Source: Pseudomonas poae
GTDB lineage: Bacteria > Pseudomonadota > Gammaproteobacteria > Pseudomonadales > Pseudomonadaceae
DNA: 64,000 nt
NCBI GenBank assembly: GCA_004000515.1
Contig: CP034537.1
Coordinates: 5,470,001-5,534,000, forward strand
Direction of reading: 5' to 3'
The translations under genes were made by a program, and so were the position numbers. Under the pieces are notes generated by a model, which saw only the letters and a list, made by a program, of their open reading frames with translations, searched no databases and had not been told where the DNA came from. Shown here piece by piece: positions 31,201 through 53,600 of this stretch (position 1 is the stretch's first letter; each line of letters opens with the position of its first letter).

Positions 31201-34200
31201 ACGCATGCTCGTAATCGCGCGCATCCAGGTTGAACGCCTGCAACTGAGCCAGCCATTCGGTGAGCAACTGCTGGGGTTGGGGCGTCTGCACGATGGGCAG
31301 GGTGTTGATGAACAGCCCAAGGATTTCATCGGCCTGAGGCAGGCTCGCGGGGCGCCCGGCCACGGTGGCGCCGAAGCACACCGTGGCCTGCCCGGTGTAG
31401 CGCTGCAACAGCAGCAACCAGGCGGCCTGGATCAAGGTGTTGGGGGTCACGCGCCAGAGTTGCGCACGCTCGCGCAGGCGGCGGGTCTGGGCCGGGTTCC
31501 AGTCCAGGTAAATCGCCTCGTGCCCGCCGGGCTGCTCGGTGGGACGCGGGTACACGTTGCCGGCCAGCTCGGTGGGCCCGGTAACGCCTTGCAGCTGGGT
31601 ACGCCAGAAGCTTTCCAATGCCGCCGAACCCTGGCGTTGCAGCCAGGCGATGTAATCCTGGTAGCGGCTTTGCCGGGTCGCGGCCTGGCCGTTATACGCC
31701 TGGAACACCTCGCCCAATAGGCGCGAGCTGCTCCAGCCGTCCATCAGGATGTGGTGACGGGTCCAGATCAGGTGGCAACGGAACTCGTCCAGCCACACCA
31801 GGGTCACGCGCATCAGCGGCGCCTGGAGCATGTCGAAACCTTGGCGACAATCGGCGCTGATCAACTCGGCCAGGTCATCCGGGCCGACCTCACGCTGGCG
31901 CCAGTCCACGATGTGGACCGCCGAGGCGGCTTGGCGGCTGACGACCTGCAGCGGCTCCGCCAGCTCGCTGGCGGTCCAGAAACCGGTGCGCAGGATGTCG
32001 TGACACTGCTGCACCTGATCCCAGGCCGCAGCGAAACGCTCGACATCCAGCCCCTGCACCGGCACGCAGGTCTGGTTGATATACAGGTCGCCCTCGCCGG
32101 CTTCCAGGCTGTGGTACAGCATGCCCTGCTGCATCGGCGACAACGGGTACATGTCCAGCACATTTCGGGCCGGCAGCGGCAGGCCGTCGAGTTGCGCCTG
32201 GGTGACACGGGCCAGGGGAAATCGGCGGGCGTCAGGCCCACCACGTCAGGCGTCAGGCAGTGCTCGACCAGCGCTTGCAACTCCTGACCATAGTCATCGG
32301 CCAACGCCTGGATCACCGCGCTGTCGAACATCGCCCCACTGAAGGTCCAGCCCACATTCAACACGCCACCGTACACCTGGCCGTTGAGGCTCAACAGATT
32401 GCCCAGCGGCGCTTCGCTGTCGCGTTCACTGCCCGCCGCCTCGCTGGACGGCACGAACAGCGCGCCCTGCGCCTGGTCGAAACTGGCATCGAATTGGCCC
32501 AGGTAGTTGAACGTCACACACGGCAATGACTGGCTGCGCAGGCGTTGTTGGTCGACATCCGTGCCCAGGTAACGCAAGGCGCCAAAGCCCAGGCCCTTGT
32601 TGGGCACGGTGCGCAGCTCTTCCTTGATCGCCTTGATGCTCTGCGCCAGGGTGGCGCCCGGCGTGAGGCTTACGGGGTATTTGTGGGTGTACCAGCCGAC
32701 GGTACGGGTCAGGTCCAACTCGTCGAACAGGTCTTCGCGACCGTGCCCTTCCAGCATCAGCCCCAGGCTGGCGCGCCCGGTCCAACGGCAGATCACCCGA
32801 CTCAAGGCCGCCAGCAGCAACTCGTTGATGTGGGTACGGTAGGCCGCTGGCGCTTGCTGCAACAGTTGTCGGGTCAGCACCGGGTCGAGGCGCGTGGTGA
32901 CGGTGATCGCTTCGCGCATCAGCGCGGCCGGTACGTCGCGGCGCCCTGGTAAATCACTGTGCATCGGCTGCAAACGGGCTTGCCAGTACTCGACTTCCTG
33001 GCTCAGCCCACCTTCGCTTGCCAGCGCGTGCAGACGTTCGCTCCACGCCTTGAACGGGCTGGTCTTGGCCGGCAGCCGCAGCGGCTGACCGCTGTGCAAC
33101 TGCTCGTAGGCCAACTGCAAGTCTTCAAACAGGATGCGCCACGACACGCCATCCACCACCAGGTGGTGCACCGCGAGCAGCAAGCGCTGCCCACCCTCGG
33201 GCAAGGTCAGTAATACACCGCGCAGCAAGGGGCCGTTGCGTAGGTCCAGGCTGCACTGGGCACGTTGGTAGATCGCCAGGCATTCGGCTTCGGTGTCGGC
33301 CGATTCACACCACAGCAACCCCTCGGGCGATTGCAGGGCTCGATGCTCGGCACGCCAGCCCTGGGCGTCCTGGTGAAAACCAGGCGCAGCGCATCATGAT
33401 GATTCACCAGCGCCTGCAGCGCCTGTTCCAACAGCGCGGCCTGCAACGGCCGCTGCGGCGCCAGCAACACCGACTGGTTCCAGTGATGACGTGCCGGAAT
33501 CGGCGCCTCAAAAAACATCTGCTGGATCGGCAGCAAGCGCAGCGGGCCACTGACTGGGCCTTGGTCGATGAGGATGGCGGTATCGCCAGTCTGTGCCACG
33601 CGGGCCAGGCTTTGCACGGTCTGGTGCTCGAACAGGTCCCGTGGCGTGAAGCGAATGCCCGCCTGGCGGGCACGGCTCACCACTTGGATCGAGATGATCG
33701 AATCGCCGCCCAGTTCGAAGAAGTTGTCCTGCGCGCCGATCTGCTCGCGCTTGAGCACGTCTTGCCAGACCTGGGCAATCCGCTGCGCCAGCTCGCCCTG
33801 CGGGGCCTGGTAGCGGTCGGCGGAGTCGAGGCAGACCGGCGCCGGCAGTGCCCGGCGGTCGAGCTTGCCGTTGGCGGTCAGGGGCAGTTGCGGGAGCACC
33901 TGCACATGGGCCGGCACCATGTAGGCCGGCAAGCGCTCGCGCAACTGCGCAAGCAAGCCAGTCACCGGCTCGTCGGAGACCACGTACGCCCACAATTGCG
34001 CGCCGCTGTCAGCCATGCCGACCACTACCGCTGCGTCACTGACCCGTGCCAGGCTGCGCAGGCAGGCGGCTACTTCCCGGGCTCAACCCGATACCCACGG
34101 ATCTTGACCTGGTCATCGATACGCCCCTGGTACTCGAAAGCCCCTCGTGCACCCGAACCTGGTCGCCACTGCGGTACAGCCGTGCGCCGTCGCGGGAGAA

Positions 34201-36781
34201 CGGGTCCGGCACGAAGCGTTCCGCCGTGAGCGCCGGCTGTGCCAAATAGCCCGCCGCCAAGCCTGTGCCACCGATGTAGAGCTGGCCACTGCCGCCATTA
34301 CCCACCCCTTGCAGGCTGGCGTCGAGCACATGCACGCACGTGTTGGCCAGCGGCGTGCCCAGCGGCACTGTGTCGCCGGTCAAGGGCAGCGGTGCCGCCA
34401 ACACGCCAACGGTGGATTCAGTCGGGCCGTAGTGGTTCATCAGCACGCAATCGGGCGCCAGTTGGCGCACGCGATCGCGCAGGCTCGGCGAGCAAGCCTC
34501 GCCGCCCAGGATCAGTACCTTGCGCGGCAGCACGGCCGCAGGATGATCAGCACTGAGCAGTGCTGTGAGGTGCGACGGTACGATCTTCAACACATCCACC
34601 GCGTGAGTGGTCATGTACGCCGCCATGGCATTAGCGTCCATTGCCAATTGCGTGCCGATCAGGTGCAAGGTGCGCCCCGAGCACAACGCGCCAAACAACA
34701 CGGTGTGCCCCAGGTCGGCGGCCACTGTGGAGATCATCGCCATGCGCGTGCCACTGTCGGCCGGCAAGCGCTGCAGCAGCGCCTGCACATAGTTGGCCAG
34801 CGCGCCGTGGCTGACCATCACGCCTTTGGCGGCACCGGTGGAGCCTGAGGTGTAGATCACATACGCAGTCTGCTCCGGCAGTGGCGCCTGCGCTCGCACA
34901 ACGGGCAGCGCCTGGGCGGAGCGCTGGTTGACGTCGATCACCGTGAACGCGGCCCTAGCTGGGCCAGAGGCGAGTCGGCCAGCACCACCTGCACATCGCT
35001 GTTGCGCAGCAGATCATGCATGCGCTGAGGCGCGGTGTCCGCTGCCAACGGCAGGTACGCCGCCCAGCCTTGAACACGCCGAGGATCGCCACCACCAACG
35101 CCACCGAACGCTCCACTACCACGCCGACCCGTTCATGGGGCGTACACCGCCCAGGCGCAAGCGCGCGGCCAGTTCTTCAGCCGCCCGCTCCAGCTCACGG
35201 TACGTCAGGGCGCCCTGCTCATCGACGACTGCGAGCGCGTCGGGGCTTTGTCCACTTGAGCGGCGAACAGCGCCAACACGTCCTGCTCGGCGAACGCCAC
35301 GGGCTCGCCCACGCCCCACTCGCGCACCTGCAGCTGATCGTCGGTATCCAGCGCCGGCAGAGCTTCGATACGTTGTCGTGGGTTCTGCGCGACGGCCGCC
35401 AGCAAGCGCTGCCACTGGCCGGCCAAGGTGTCGATCAGCGCGGCGTCGAACAGCTCACGGCTGTAGATGATGTTGGCATCGATGCCTGTCGCGTGTTCGA
35501 AGGTATTGAGGGTGAGGTCGAACTTGGCGCTGCGCACCTCGGTCGCCAGGTTCTCGACACGCAACCCGCCGTCCAGCGCTCGCGCCTGGCTTGGCGCGTC
35601 ATGCTGGTGGTTGAACATCACCTGGAACAACGGCGAATGGCTGAGGCTGCGTTCCGGCTGCAGCGCGTCCACCAATTGCTCGAACGGCAGGTCCTGGAAG
35701 GTTTGCGCCTTGAGGGCCGTGTCGCGCATCTGCGCCAGCAATTCGCTGAACGTGTCTTCGCCGCGCACCTGCGCCTTGAGTACCTGGGTGTTGACGAAAA
35801 GCCGATCAGCGCTTCGGTTTCTGCGCGGGTACGGTTGGCCACAGGCACGCCCACGCGTAAATCCGAGAGACCACTGAGGCGGTGCAGCAACGCCTGGAAA
35901 CTGGCCAGCAGCAACACAAACAGGGTCACGCCCTCTGCGGCGGCCAGGGCCTTGAGCTGTTCGGTCAGCGCCGGGCTCAAGGTGATCCGCGCCTGCCCAC
36001 CGTCGTGACTGCGTGGCCCCACTGGCACGCGCTGCCCAGGGAGGCGCAGCGGCTGCGGCGTATCCCCAGGTGCCCAAGCCAATAAGCCAGTTGGCGGTCG
36101 CGCTCGCCATTGTCCATCCACTGACGTTGCCAGGCGGCGTAGTCGGCGTACTGGATGGGCAACGCCTTGGGTTGCGGCACCTGCCCACGACTGAACGCCC
36201 CATAGGCCGACAGCACCTCATCGACCATCACGCCCATCGACCAGGCGTCAGAGACGATGTGGTGCTGGGTCACCACCAGCACGTAATCATCCTCTGCCAC
36301 TTGCAACAGCGTGGCGCGCACCAAAGGTCCGGTTGCCAGGTCAAAGGTTGCGCCATTTGTGCTTCGACAACGCGGTCCAGTGCCTCGGGAGACGCGTCGG
36401 GCAGCGCTTGCACCGTCAGCGATAACGCGGACGGTGGCTGAATCTGCGGGCTCACCCGGCCATCTTCGGCCTCGACGAACACCGTGCGCAGGCTCTCATG
36501 CCGGGCCACCAGCGCGTCGAAGCTGCGCTGTAAGGCCGGCACATCCAGCGAGCCACGCAAGCGAATCGCCAAGGAATGGTGTACGCACAACTGTGGGGGT
36601 CCATTTTCCACAGGAACCACTGGCGTTGCTGAGCGTAGGACAGCAGGAGCGGCTCGTCCTTATCGCGCTGAAACACCGGGGCAATCCCATACAGGTTGAT
36701 CCCCTTCTGCTTCAGCAGGACGGCCAACGCTTTCCTTTCCGGCACGGAAAGCGCACCTACAGACTCTATTAACTTTTGCAC
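28248..36781 (-). CDS. pvdD: Terminal pyoverdine NRPS: C-A-T-E-C-A-T-TE (many frameshifts)
   Basis: A cytoplasmic assembly-line enzyme of about 2,850 residues that adds the last two residues and releases the peptide. The start is GTG with GAGGT 7 nt upstream. Order on the minus strand: C ([10 protein letters not shown] near 36255), A ([11 protein letters not shown] near 34835), T ([11 protein letters not shown] near 33700), E ([11 protein letters not shown] near 33150), C of the type that follows an E domain ([11 protein letters not shown] near 32125, HHILMDG near 31745), A ([11 protein letters not shown] near 30350), T (LGGDSLRTL near 29190), TE ([11 protein letters not shown] near 28810). 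My pocket codes are DLTKIGHVGK (Asp, epimerised to D) and DGECCGGVTK. The second is a basic-type class, perhaps hydroxyornithine, a common cyclised C-terminus. About 15 single-base shifts, nearly all deletions, break the frame. Confidence 0.88.
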
Positions 36782-36794
36782 GCCAGCTACCTCG

Positions 36795-44639
<7,845 letters not shown>

Positions 44640-44640
44640 G

Positions 44641-47600
44641 TCAGTTGCTCTCCAGTTCAGCGAGGAAGTCGTGCATATCGCTCAGGTCTTGATCCAAATG
44701 GGTATTGAGGCTGCCGGCAACCAGCTCGGCATAGGCCTCCAGGGTTGAGGCTTTGAACATCAGCTCCAGCGCCAGGCTGCCGCCCAGTTCCAGCTGGGCT
44801 TGGGCCGTGGCCTGGGTCGCGAGCAAGGAGTGGCCGCCGAGCTCGAAGAAGTTATCGTCCAGGCCGACCTGCTCGCGCTTGAGCACGTCCTGCCAGATGC
44901 CCGCCAGCGTGCATTGCAAATCACTGACCGGGGCCACGTAGCGCGAACGCCCGTGTTCCAGGTCGGGCAATGGCAGGGCCTTGCGGTCGATCTTTCCGTT
45001 GGGGTTGAGCGGAAAACGCTCCAGCAGCATCCATTGGGTCGGCACCATGTAGCCCGGCAATGTCGCCTCCAGCGCAGCCTTGAGTTCGCGACCAAGGGCG
45101 GCCGCCAGTTGATCCGCAGACTCGGGCACCACATACCCCACCAGCACCTTGCCGTGGTCGCCGTCCTGGGCCATGACCAATGCATCGCGCACACCGGTCT
45201 GACGCTTGAGTTGCGCCTCGACTTCGCCCAGTTCGATGCGGAAGCCGCGAATCTTCACTTGATGATCGATGCGCCCCAGGCAGTCGATCACCCCGCTTTC
45301 ACGCTGGCGCACCAGGTCGCCGGAGCGATAGAGCCGCCCACCGTTACGGCTGGCAGGGTCTGGCACAAAGCGTTCGGCGGTCATGCCTGGGCGGTTCAGG
45401 TAACCCCGCGCCACGCCATACCCACCCAGGTACAGCTCGCCGGACACGCCGTCGGGCAGCAGGTTGAGTTGCAAGTCACGCACTTGCAGGCTGCGTTCGC
45501 CGATACGGGTACCGATGGGCGCGTAGGCGGCTTCGCATTGATCGGCCGTGCCCGCCTTCCAGATCAGCGGCGTCACCACCGTTTCTGTCGGGCCATAGCC
45601 ATTGATGATGAACTGCGGCTTGAGCGCGCGACGTGCCAGTTCGAAACTGGCCTGGGGCACCGCATCACCGCCAAAGCAGTAGATGCGCACCGCCGGCGGG
45701 TTGCCGACCTTTGCGCGTGCTCTGCCAACTGCTGCAGGTACACCGGCGGGAACGCCGCCACAGTCACGCCATGGCGATGCAGCGCGTCGAAGGTCTGCTC
45801 CGGGGTCCACAGCACCTCGTCACGCAGCAGCACACGGCCGCCGTGGGTCAAGGTGGTGAGCCAGCGTTCATGGGCACCGTCGAAGGCAAATGACATGAAC
45901 AGCAATTCGCAATCGGCCGGGGTCATGCCATAGCGCTCGCCGATACGGGTGCAATGCATCGCCAGAGGGCCGTGGGTGACCGCAACACCCTTGGGTTGGC
46001 CGGTGGAGCCGGAGGTGTAGATCACGTAGGCGAGGTTGTCCGCGTGCACGGTGACCGCAGGGTCGGACGACGGCCAGGACGCGAGGTCCAGGCGGTCGAT
46101 CTCGACGACGCGTGCCGAGGTGGCCCGGTTCATCTGTACGGTCAGGCTCGAGTCCGTCAGCAGCAACGCCGCCGCGCAATCGCTCATCAGGTAGGCCAGG
46201 CGTTCAGCTGGGTGGGTAATGTCCAGCGGTACATAGGCACCCCTGCCTTGAGCACCGCGAGCAAGGCCACCAACAGGTGTTCGCTGCGCGGCAGGGCCAC
46301 CGCCACGCGCACCTCTGGGCCGACGCCTCTGGCGATCAGCGCATGCGCCAATCTGTTGGCCCGGCGGTCAAGGCTGGCAAAATCCAGGCGGTGTTCGCCC
46401 TGGATCACTGCCGTGTGCGTCGGTGCCTGCTGGGCGATCTGCGCAATGCGTTGGTGTACCCACAGCGCCGGCTGTGTGGCAGGTGCCGAACTGGCCGCGA
46501 TTGACGCCGCTTCCTGCGCCGGGCTCAGCAGCGAAATCGTCGCCAAGCGGGTCTGCGCGCTCTGCACCAGTTGCGCCAGTACGTTGAGCAAATGCCCTGC
46601 CAAGCGCTCGATGGCCTGGGGGCTGAACTGGGCAGTGGCGTAGTCGAAGTTGAGAATCAGCGTGTGCCCTGCCTCCACTGCCAACGCCAGCGGATAGTGG
46701 GTTTGCTCATGGCTGATCACCTGGCCAAACGTCAGCCCGGTGGCAGCGCTTTGCTGCAAGGCTTCGGCCACGGGGTAGTTTTCAAACACCAGCAAGGTGT
46801 CGAACAAGGCTTCGCCCCCAGGCCCGCCAGGCGCTGGATTTCAAACAAAGGCGTGTGTTCGTGTTCACGCACGGCCAGGTTGATGTGCTGTACCTGCTGC
46901 AGCCACTCGCCGACGGTCTTCTGCAAGGTCGGAGCGGCAATGATCGGCAGCGTGTTGATAAACAGGCCGATCTGCTCCTCGGCACCTCGCACCTGGGCCG
47001 GGCGCCCGGCCTGGGTGGCACCGAATGCCACGGCGGATTGACCGGTGTAGCGCTGCAACAGCAACAGCCAGGCAGCCTGCACCAACGTATTGACCGTGAC
47101 CTTTGCCCACGGGCAAAGGTCGCCAACTGCTCACTGGCCAGCGCATCCAGTTCACGCATGTGCGCCGCGCGGCGTGCACTGCTGTCGAGGCGGCCAAAGG
47201 TGGCCAGCGCCGGTGCCAGGCGGCTCGGCGCATCCAGGGCCTGCAACTGTTGTTGCCAGAACTGCTCGCTGGCCCCGCGTCCTGCGCCAGCAGCCAAGCG
47301 ATGTAGTCGTGGTAACGCCCGGCAGGCGGTGCCACAACCTGGCCGTGGTAGCGTTGCAGCACTTCACCCAGCAAGCGCGAATAACTCCAGCCGTCCATCA
47401 GGATGTGGTGGTTGGAGTAGATAAAGTGCCAGCTGTCATCACCGGTTTGCACCAGCACCAAGCGCAGCAGTGGCGCCTGGGCCAGTTCGAAACCGCGCTG
47501 GCGTTCACTGAGGGCCTGCGCGTCCAGCGCGGTGTTCAGCTCGGCACGCCCACGCCAGTCGTATACGGCAAACGGTAGCGCCGGTTGCCTGTGCACCATT

Positions 47601-50600
47601 GCAGCGGGCGCGCCAGCTCGTTCTGCCAGATAAACCCGGAACGCAGGATGTCGTGGGCCTGCACGGTCGCCTGCCAGGCCGCCTTGAAGCGCGCCACATC
47701 CAGGCCGTGCACATCAACGCGCATCTGGTTGATGTAGTCGCCGCCGTCTTTCTGATACAGCGAGTGGAACAACATGCCCTGCTGCATCGGCGACAGCGGG
47801 TAGAGGTCATCCAGGTCCGCCAGCGGCAAGCCGATGGCGTCCAGTTGCGGCTGGGTCAAACCGGCTAGCGGTACATCCGAAGGCGTCAAGCCGGCCACAG
47901 TGGCATCACAGCAATGCTCGACCAGTGCTTCAAGTTGGCGACTGTATTGCTCTGCCAGTTGCGAAATGGCGGCCTGGTCGAAGACTTCGGCGCTGAAGGT
48001 CCAGCCAAGGCTCAACTCACCGTCGTAAACCTGGCCGTTGAGGGTCAGCAGGCTGCCCAGGGCCGCCTCGTCGTTCTGGTCGCCGCCTGCGCTTTCGCCA
48101 GCGGGTACGAACAGCGCTTGTTCTTCGTCAAAGCTGCCATCGAACTGCCCCAGGTAGTTGAAAGTCACTGCCGCCGGCACACCTTGCAGCGCAGCGCGGC
48201 TGTCGGCGTCGCCCAGGTAGCGCAGCACGCCATAGCCGATGCCTTTGTTGGGCACGGCGCGCAGTTGCTCCTTGATCGACTTGAGTGCATCACCCAGCGC
48301 CGGTGCCGGGGTCAGGCGCACTGGAAACAGGTTGGTGAACCACCCGACGGTGCGGGTCAGGTCGATGCCATCGAACAGCTCTTGGCGACCATGCCCTTCC
48401 AACTGCACCACCGTGCTGGCGTGGCCGGTCCAGGTGCACATAACCTGCGCCAGCGCCGTCAGCAGCAGGTCGTTGACCTGGTGCGATAAGCCGCCGGTGC
48501 GTCCTGCAACAGGCGTCGGGTCAGGGTTTTGTCCAGGCGGCTGTGCACCGTCACTGCATGGCGATTGAGTTGCCCACCGGCCAGGTTCGCGCCGGGCAGT
48601 TCCTGCGGTTGGGTGTCCAGTTGTGCCTGCCAGAATGCACGCTCGGCCTGTAACGCGGGGCTGGTGGCGTAGCGCGCCAAGTGCTGGCCAAAGGTTTGCA
48701 GTGCAGTGGTCTTGAGCGGCAAATTTACCGGTTGGCCGGCGGCCAGTTGGCGGTAAACGGTTTGCAGGTCTTCGAACAGAATGCGCCACGACACGCCATC
48801 CACCACCAGGTGATGAATCGCCAGGAACAGCTTCTGCTGCCCGTCCACCAAGGTCGCCAACACGGCGCGTACCAGCGGGCCGTGGGCCAGGTCGAGGCTG
48901 CGCTGGGCCTTGTCGCACAGCGCTTGCCAACCTTCCTGCGTGCAGCCTTCGGCATGCCACAGAATATCCGCCCGGGCAGCCTGCTGCGGGTAAAGTGCGC
49001 GCCAGCCTTCGCCTTCGACAAACCCCAGGCGCAAGGCGTCGTGATGGCCGATCAGCGCTTGCAGGGCGTGTTCCAGGTGCTGTGGTTCAAGGGGTTGTCG
49101 GCACCGCAACATCACCGATTGGTTCCAGTGGTGACGCTGGCTGCGAACCTCCTCGAAAAATACCTGCTGTACGGGCAGCAACGGCTGCTCACCCTGCACC
49201 GCGCCCTGGTCGATGTGCTGCACGCCTTCGCCTAGCACCGCAACGCGCGCCACACCCTGGACGGTCTGGTGCAGGAACAGGTCCTTGGGTTTGAAATGGA
49301 TACCCGCCTGCCGCGCCCGACTCACGACTTGGATCGAGATGATCGAGTCGCCACCCAATTCGAAGAAATTGTCTTGCACCCCTACCCGCTCAAGCTTGAG
49401 CACCTGCGCCCAGATTTCGGCGAGCTGTTGCTCCACGGCCGTGTGCGGCGCCACATACTGCGCTTCGGCCGGCTGCAACTGCGGCTCCGGCAGCGCTTGG
49501 CGGTCGAGCTTGCCGCTGGGCATCAACGGCAAGGCGTCCAACAGCACCCAGTGTGCAGGTTGCATGTAGTCCGGCAGGCTGTCGGCGAGCCCAGCCTTGA
49601 TCGCGTCCAATGCCGACTCATTGTCCAGCACCAGGTAAGCCACCAGTTGCTGCGCAGCCGAGGTCCGCACGACAACTTCGCGCACGGCAGCTTGCGCCTG
49701 CAGGCGAGCCTCGATCTCACCCAACTCAATACGCAAGCCGCGAATTTTGACTTGATGGTCGACACGCCCCACGTATTCAAACAGCCCTGCGGCGTCGCGG
49801 CGCACCCGATCGCCGGTGCGATACAGGCGAGCGCCGGTCGTGCTGAAAGGGTCCGGCACAAACTGTTGCGCAGTCAGCCCCGGTCGCCCCAGGTAGCCAC
49901 GTGCAAGGCCTTCGCCACCGATATGCAACTCACCGACACCGGCATTGGGCGGTAGATTGCCGCTGGCATCCAGCACACAGGCCGAGCGTGCGCCAACCGG
50001 CTCGCCGATGGCGGCATAGGTGCCTTGTGCAAGGCGTTGCGCTTCGCACGCCCAGATCAACGGGCTGATCACCGCTTCGGTAGGGCCATACGCGTTAAAC
50101 AGTTGTGCAGGGCGAATCACGCTCAATGCCGCCAGTTGGCCCGCGCCCCAGGCTTCGCCCCCAGGATGCACACGCGCACATCGACGCCCTTTTCAGCGGG
50201 GTCGGCGTGTTGCGCCATCGCGTTCAAATAGGTCGGCGGCAGGTCGAGGATGCTGATGGAATGCTCACGAATCTGGCCCAGCAACTGCTCGAACGACCAC
50301 TGCCCCACCTCCCCATGACCAGGCGAGCACCGTGGATCAGTGGCATGAAGATCTGCTCGGCGGCCGCGTCAAAGCTGATGGACGCGAACTGCAAATGGCA
50401 GTCCTCAGGCGTCACCCCATAACGTTCGCCCGCCGCGCGGCAATGCATGGCCAGCGCGGCGTGCTCGATTGCCACACCCTTTGGCTGGCCCGTCGAACCC
50501 GAGGTGTAGATCACGTAGGCCAAGCTCTCGCCACGCACGCTGTGCACCCGAGGTGCGCTGGCCTGTTCTTCGGCACCGTCCAGCAGCAAGCGCTGCACAC

Positions 50601-53600
50601 CTGCGATCACCGGCAGGTGCTCCACCGCATCGGCCTGGGTCAGCAGGACGCTGATGCGACTGTCGCTCATCATGTAGGCCAGGCGTTCGGCGGGGTATTT
50701 GAGGTCCAGCGGCACAAAGGCCGCGCCGGCCTTGAAAATCGCCAGCAAGCCCACCACCAGTTCAGCGCTGCGCGGCAATGCCAGGCCGACCAGGGTTTCG
50801 GGGCCGACGCCCATGTCGAGCAGACGTTGCGCCACATGGTTGGCGCGCGCATCCAGCTGGCGATAGCTAAGGTGCTGCTCGCCGGCAATCACGGCGATTG
50901 CATCAGGCGTCTGGCGCACTTGGCGTTCGAACATGCTGATCACGCTGACAGCATCGCCCGCAGGCCGCTGGCCATGGCTGATCAGGGCACGCTGTTCGGC
51001 GGCCGTTTGCAGCGACAGTTGGCCGATTGCCTGGTGCGGGTTGGCGACCATCGCGGTCAGCAACTGACGCCAGTGCCCGGCAAGGGTGTGCAAGGTGGCG
51101 GCGTCGAACAGGTCGGCCGCGTAGATGAACGACGCCCGCAGGCCTTGGTCGGTCTCCAGGGTTTCCAGGGTCAGGTCGAACTGCGCCATGCCGCCTTCCA
51201 GCACCACTTCTTCGGCTTGCAGGCCGGGCAAGCTGTCGCTGCCAGCAGCTCCCACGGTGTTGAGGTGGTTGTACATCACCTGGAACAACGGGTTGTGCTG
51301 CGCGCTGCGCTGTGGGTTGAGCGCCTCCACCAGTTTGTCGAACGGCAAGTCCTGATGGGCCTGGGCGCCCAGCGCAATGGCCTTGCTCTGCTGCAGCACG
51401 TCCAGCACCGACTGCTGCGGGACCAGTTGCAGGCGCAGCACCAGGGTGTTGACGAAAAAGCCCACCACACCTTCCAGTTCCTGGGCATTGCGATTGCTGA
51501 CTGGCACGCCGATGCGCAAGTCGTCGGTGCCTGCATAGCGTTGCAACAACAGGCCAAACGAAGCAACGAACAACTGGAACAGCGTCAACTGGCTGCGCTG
51601 GGCCAAGCTGCGCACGCCAGACGCCAGCGCCGTATCGAGGGTGAAGTCCACGCGTCCTTCGCGGTAGCCCTGCCCTCACGGCGTGGGTGGTCGGTTGCCA
51701 GTTCCAGCAGCGGGTGTTCAGTGCCCAACTGCGCTCGCCAGTAGTCCAGTTGGCGTTGCATTTCGCCTGCGGCCAACCAGTCACGCTGCCACTGCGCATA
51801 GTCGGCGTATTGCACCGTCAGGGCCGGTAACGCCAGCGTCTCGCCCGCCTGGAATGCGGCATATAACGCGGCAAACTCACGCCCCAGCACGCCCATGGAC
51901 GCACCGTCGGAGATGATGTGATGCAGGGTCACCACCAGCAGGTGCTGTTGTGGCTCGACCTTAAACACCTTGACCCGCATCAACGGGCCTTCAGCCAGGT
52001 CGAACAGCGCATGGGTTTCGGCGAGCACTGCCGACTCGACCGCCCCGACAGGGCTTGCCATTGCACGGTGACGCGGGACTCGGCATCGACCTGCTGGCAC
52101 AAGACATCGCCATCGAGGACGAAGCGGGTACGAAACGCTTCGTGGCGAGCCGCCAGGGCAGCAAAGGTCTGCTCCAGCGCCTGGTGATCCAGCGTGCCGC
52201 TCAGCTTGACGATGATCGGTGTGTGGTAGGCGACGCTTTCGGGCTCCAGTGTCCAGAACAGCCACTGGCGTTGTTGCGCAAACGATGCCAGGCGCGGTTG
52301 TTGGCCGCTCAGACGGGCCAGGGCCGGGCGCGTGCTGGACGGATCCCCAGCGCCACCGCCGCGCAGAACTCACCGAAACTGGCGGTTTCGAACACCGTGC
52401 GCAGTGCCACATCCGCCCCAACACACGGCGTGTGCGGGAGATGATCTGGGTGGCCAGCAAGGAATGGCCGCCCAGCGTGAAAAAAGTTGTCGTGCAGGCC
52501 GACCTGCTCCACCTTCAACACGTGCGCCCACACCTCAGCCAAGCGTTTTTGCAGGTCGGTGACCGGCGCCTGGTACACCGTTTGCGGCAGGTCATGTTGC
52601 AACGCGGCCAGGGCTTGCAAGTCGAGCTTGCCATTAAGCGTCAGCGGCAGTGCCTCCAGGCAGACAAACACGGCAGGCAGCATGTAGTCCGGCAACTCGG
52701 CGCCCAGCGCCAGGCGCACTTCATCCGTGCTCACGCCGGGCTTGAGCACTACGTAGGCGGTGATGTGTGGATTGTTCGTCGGGCCACCTACCAGCGTGAC
52801 CGCCTCACGTACACCCACGTGCAGACGCAGACAGGCGTTGATTTCGCCCAACTCGATGCGATAGCCGCGCACCTTGACCTGGTGGTCGACTCGCCCTTTG
52901 AAGATGAAGGTGCCGTCGACCGCCTGGCGCGCCAGGTCTCCCGTGCGATACAGACGTTCACCCGCCCCACCGAACGGGTGCGGCACAAAACGCTCGGCGG
53001 TCATTGCCGCACGCCCCAGGTAGCCACGGGCAAGGCCTGCGCCGCCCAGGTACAACTCGGCAGACGCACCAACCATGGCCGGTTGCAACCCGTCTTCGAG
53101 CACCCACGCCGTGGTGTTGGGCAGCGGGCGCCCGAGGGAGGCCATGGCCTGTGCGGGCACCTCGTTTGCCGTGGTGAGTACGCCGACCGTGGTTTCGGTA
53201 GGGCCGTAGTGATTGATCACCCGGCAGCCTTCGCCAAGTTCACGGATGCGCGCCAGTAATGCCGGTGATGCCGCCTCGCCGCCCATGATCAGGCACTGGC
53301 GTGGCAATCCACTGGCGCGAGGGTTGTCACTGAGCAGCGCCTCCAAATGCGAGGGCACAATCTTCAGCACGTCAATCTGCTGGTCGGCCATGTAGGCTGC
53401 GAATCGCTCGGCATCCAGGGTCAGGTCCAGACCCAGTACGTGCAAGGTACAACCGGAACACAACGCACCAAACAAGGTGGTGTGCCCCAAGTCGGCGGAC
53501 AGCGTCGAGACCACTGCCATGCTGCGCGCCTCGGCCAGCGGCAACGTGTGCAGGATGCCTTGGACGTAGTTGACCAAGGATCGATGGCTCAGCCCCACAC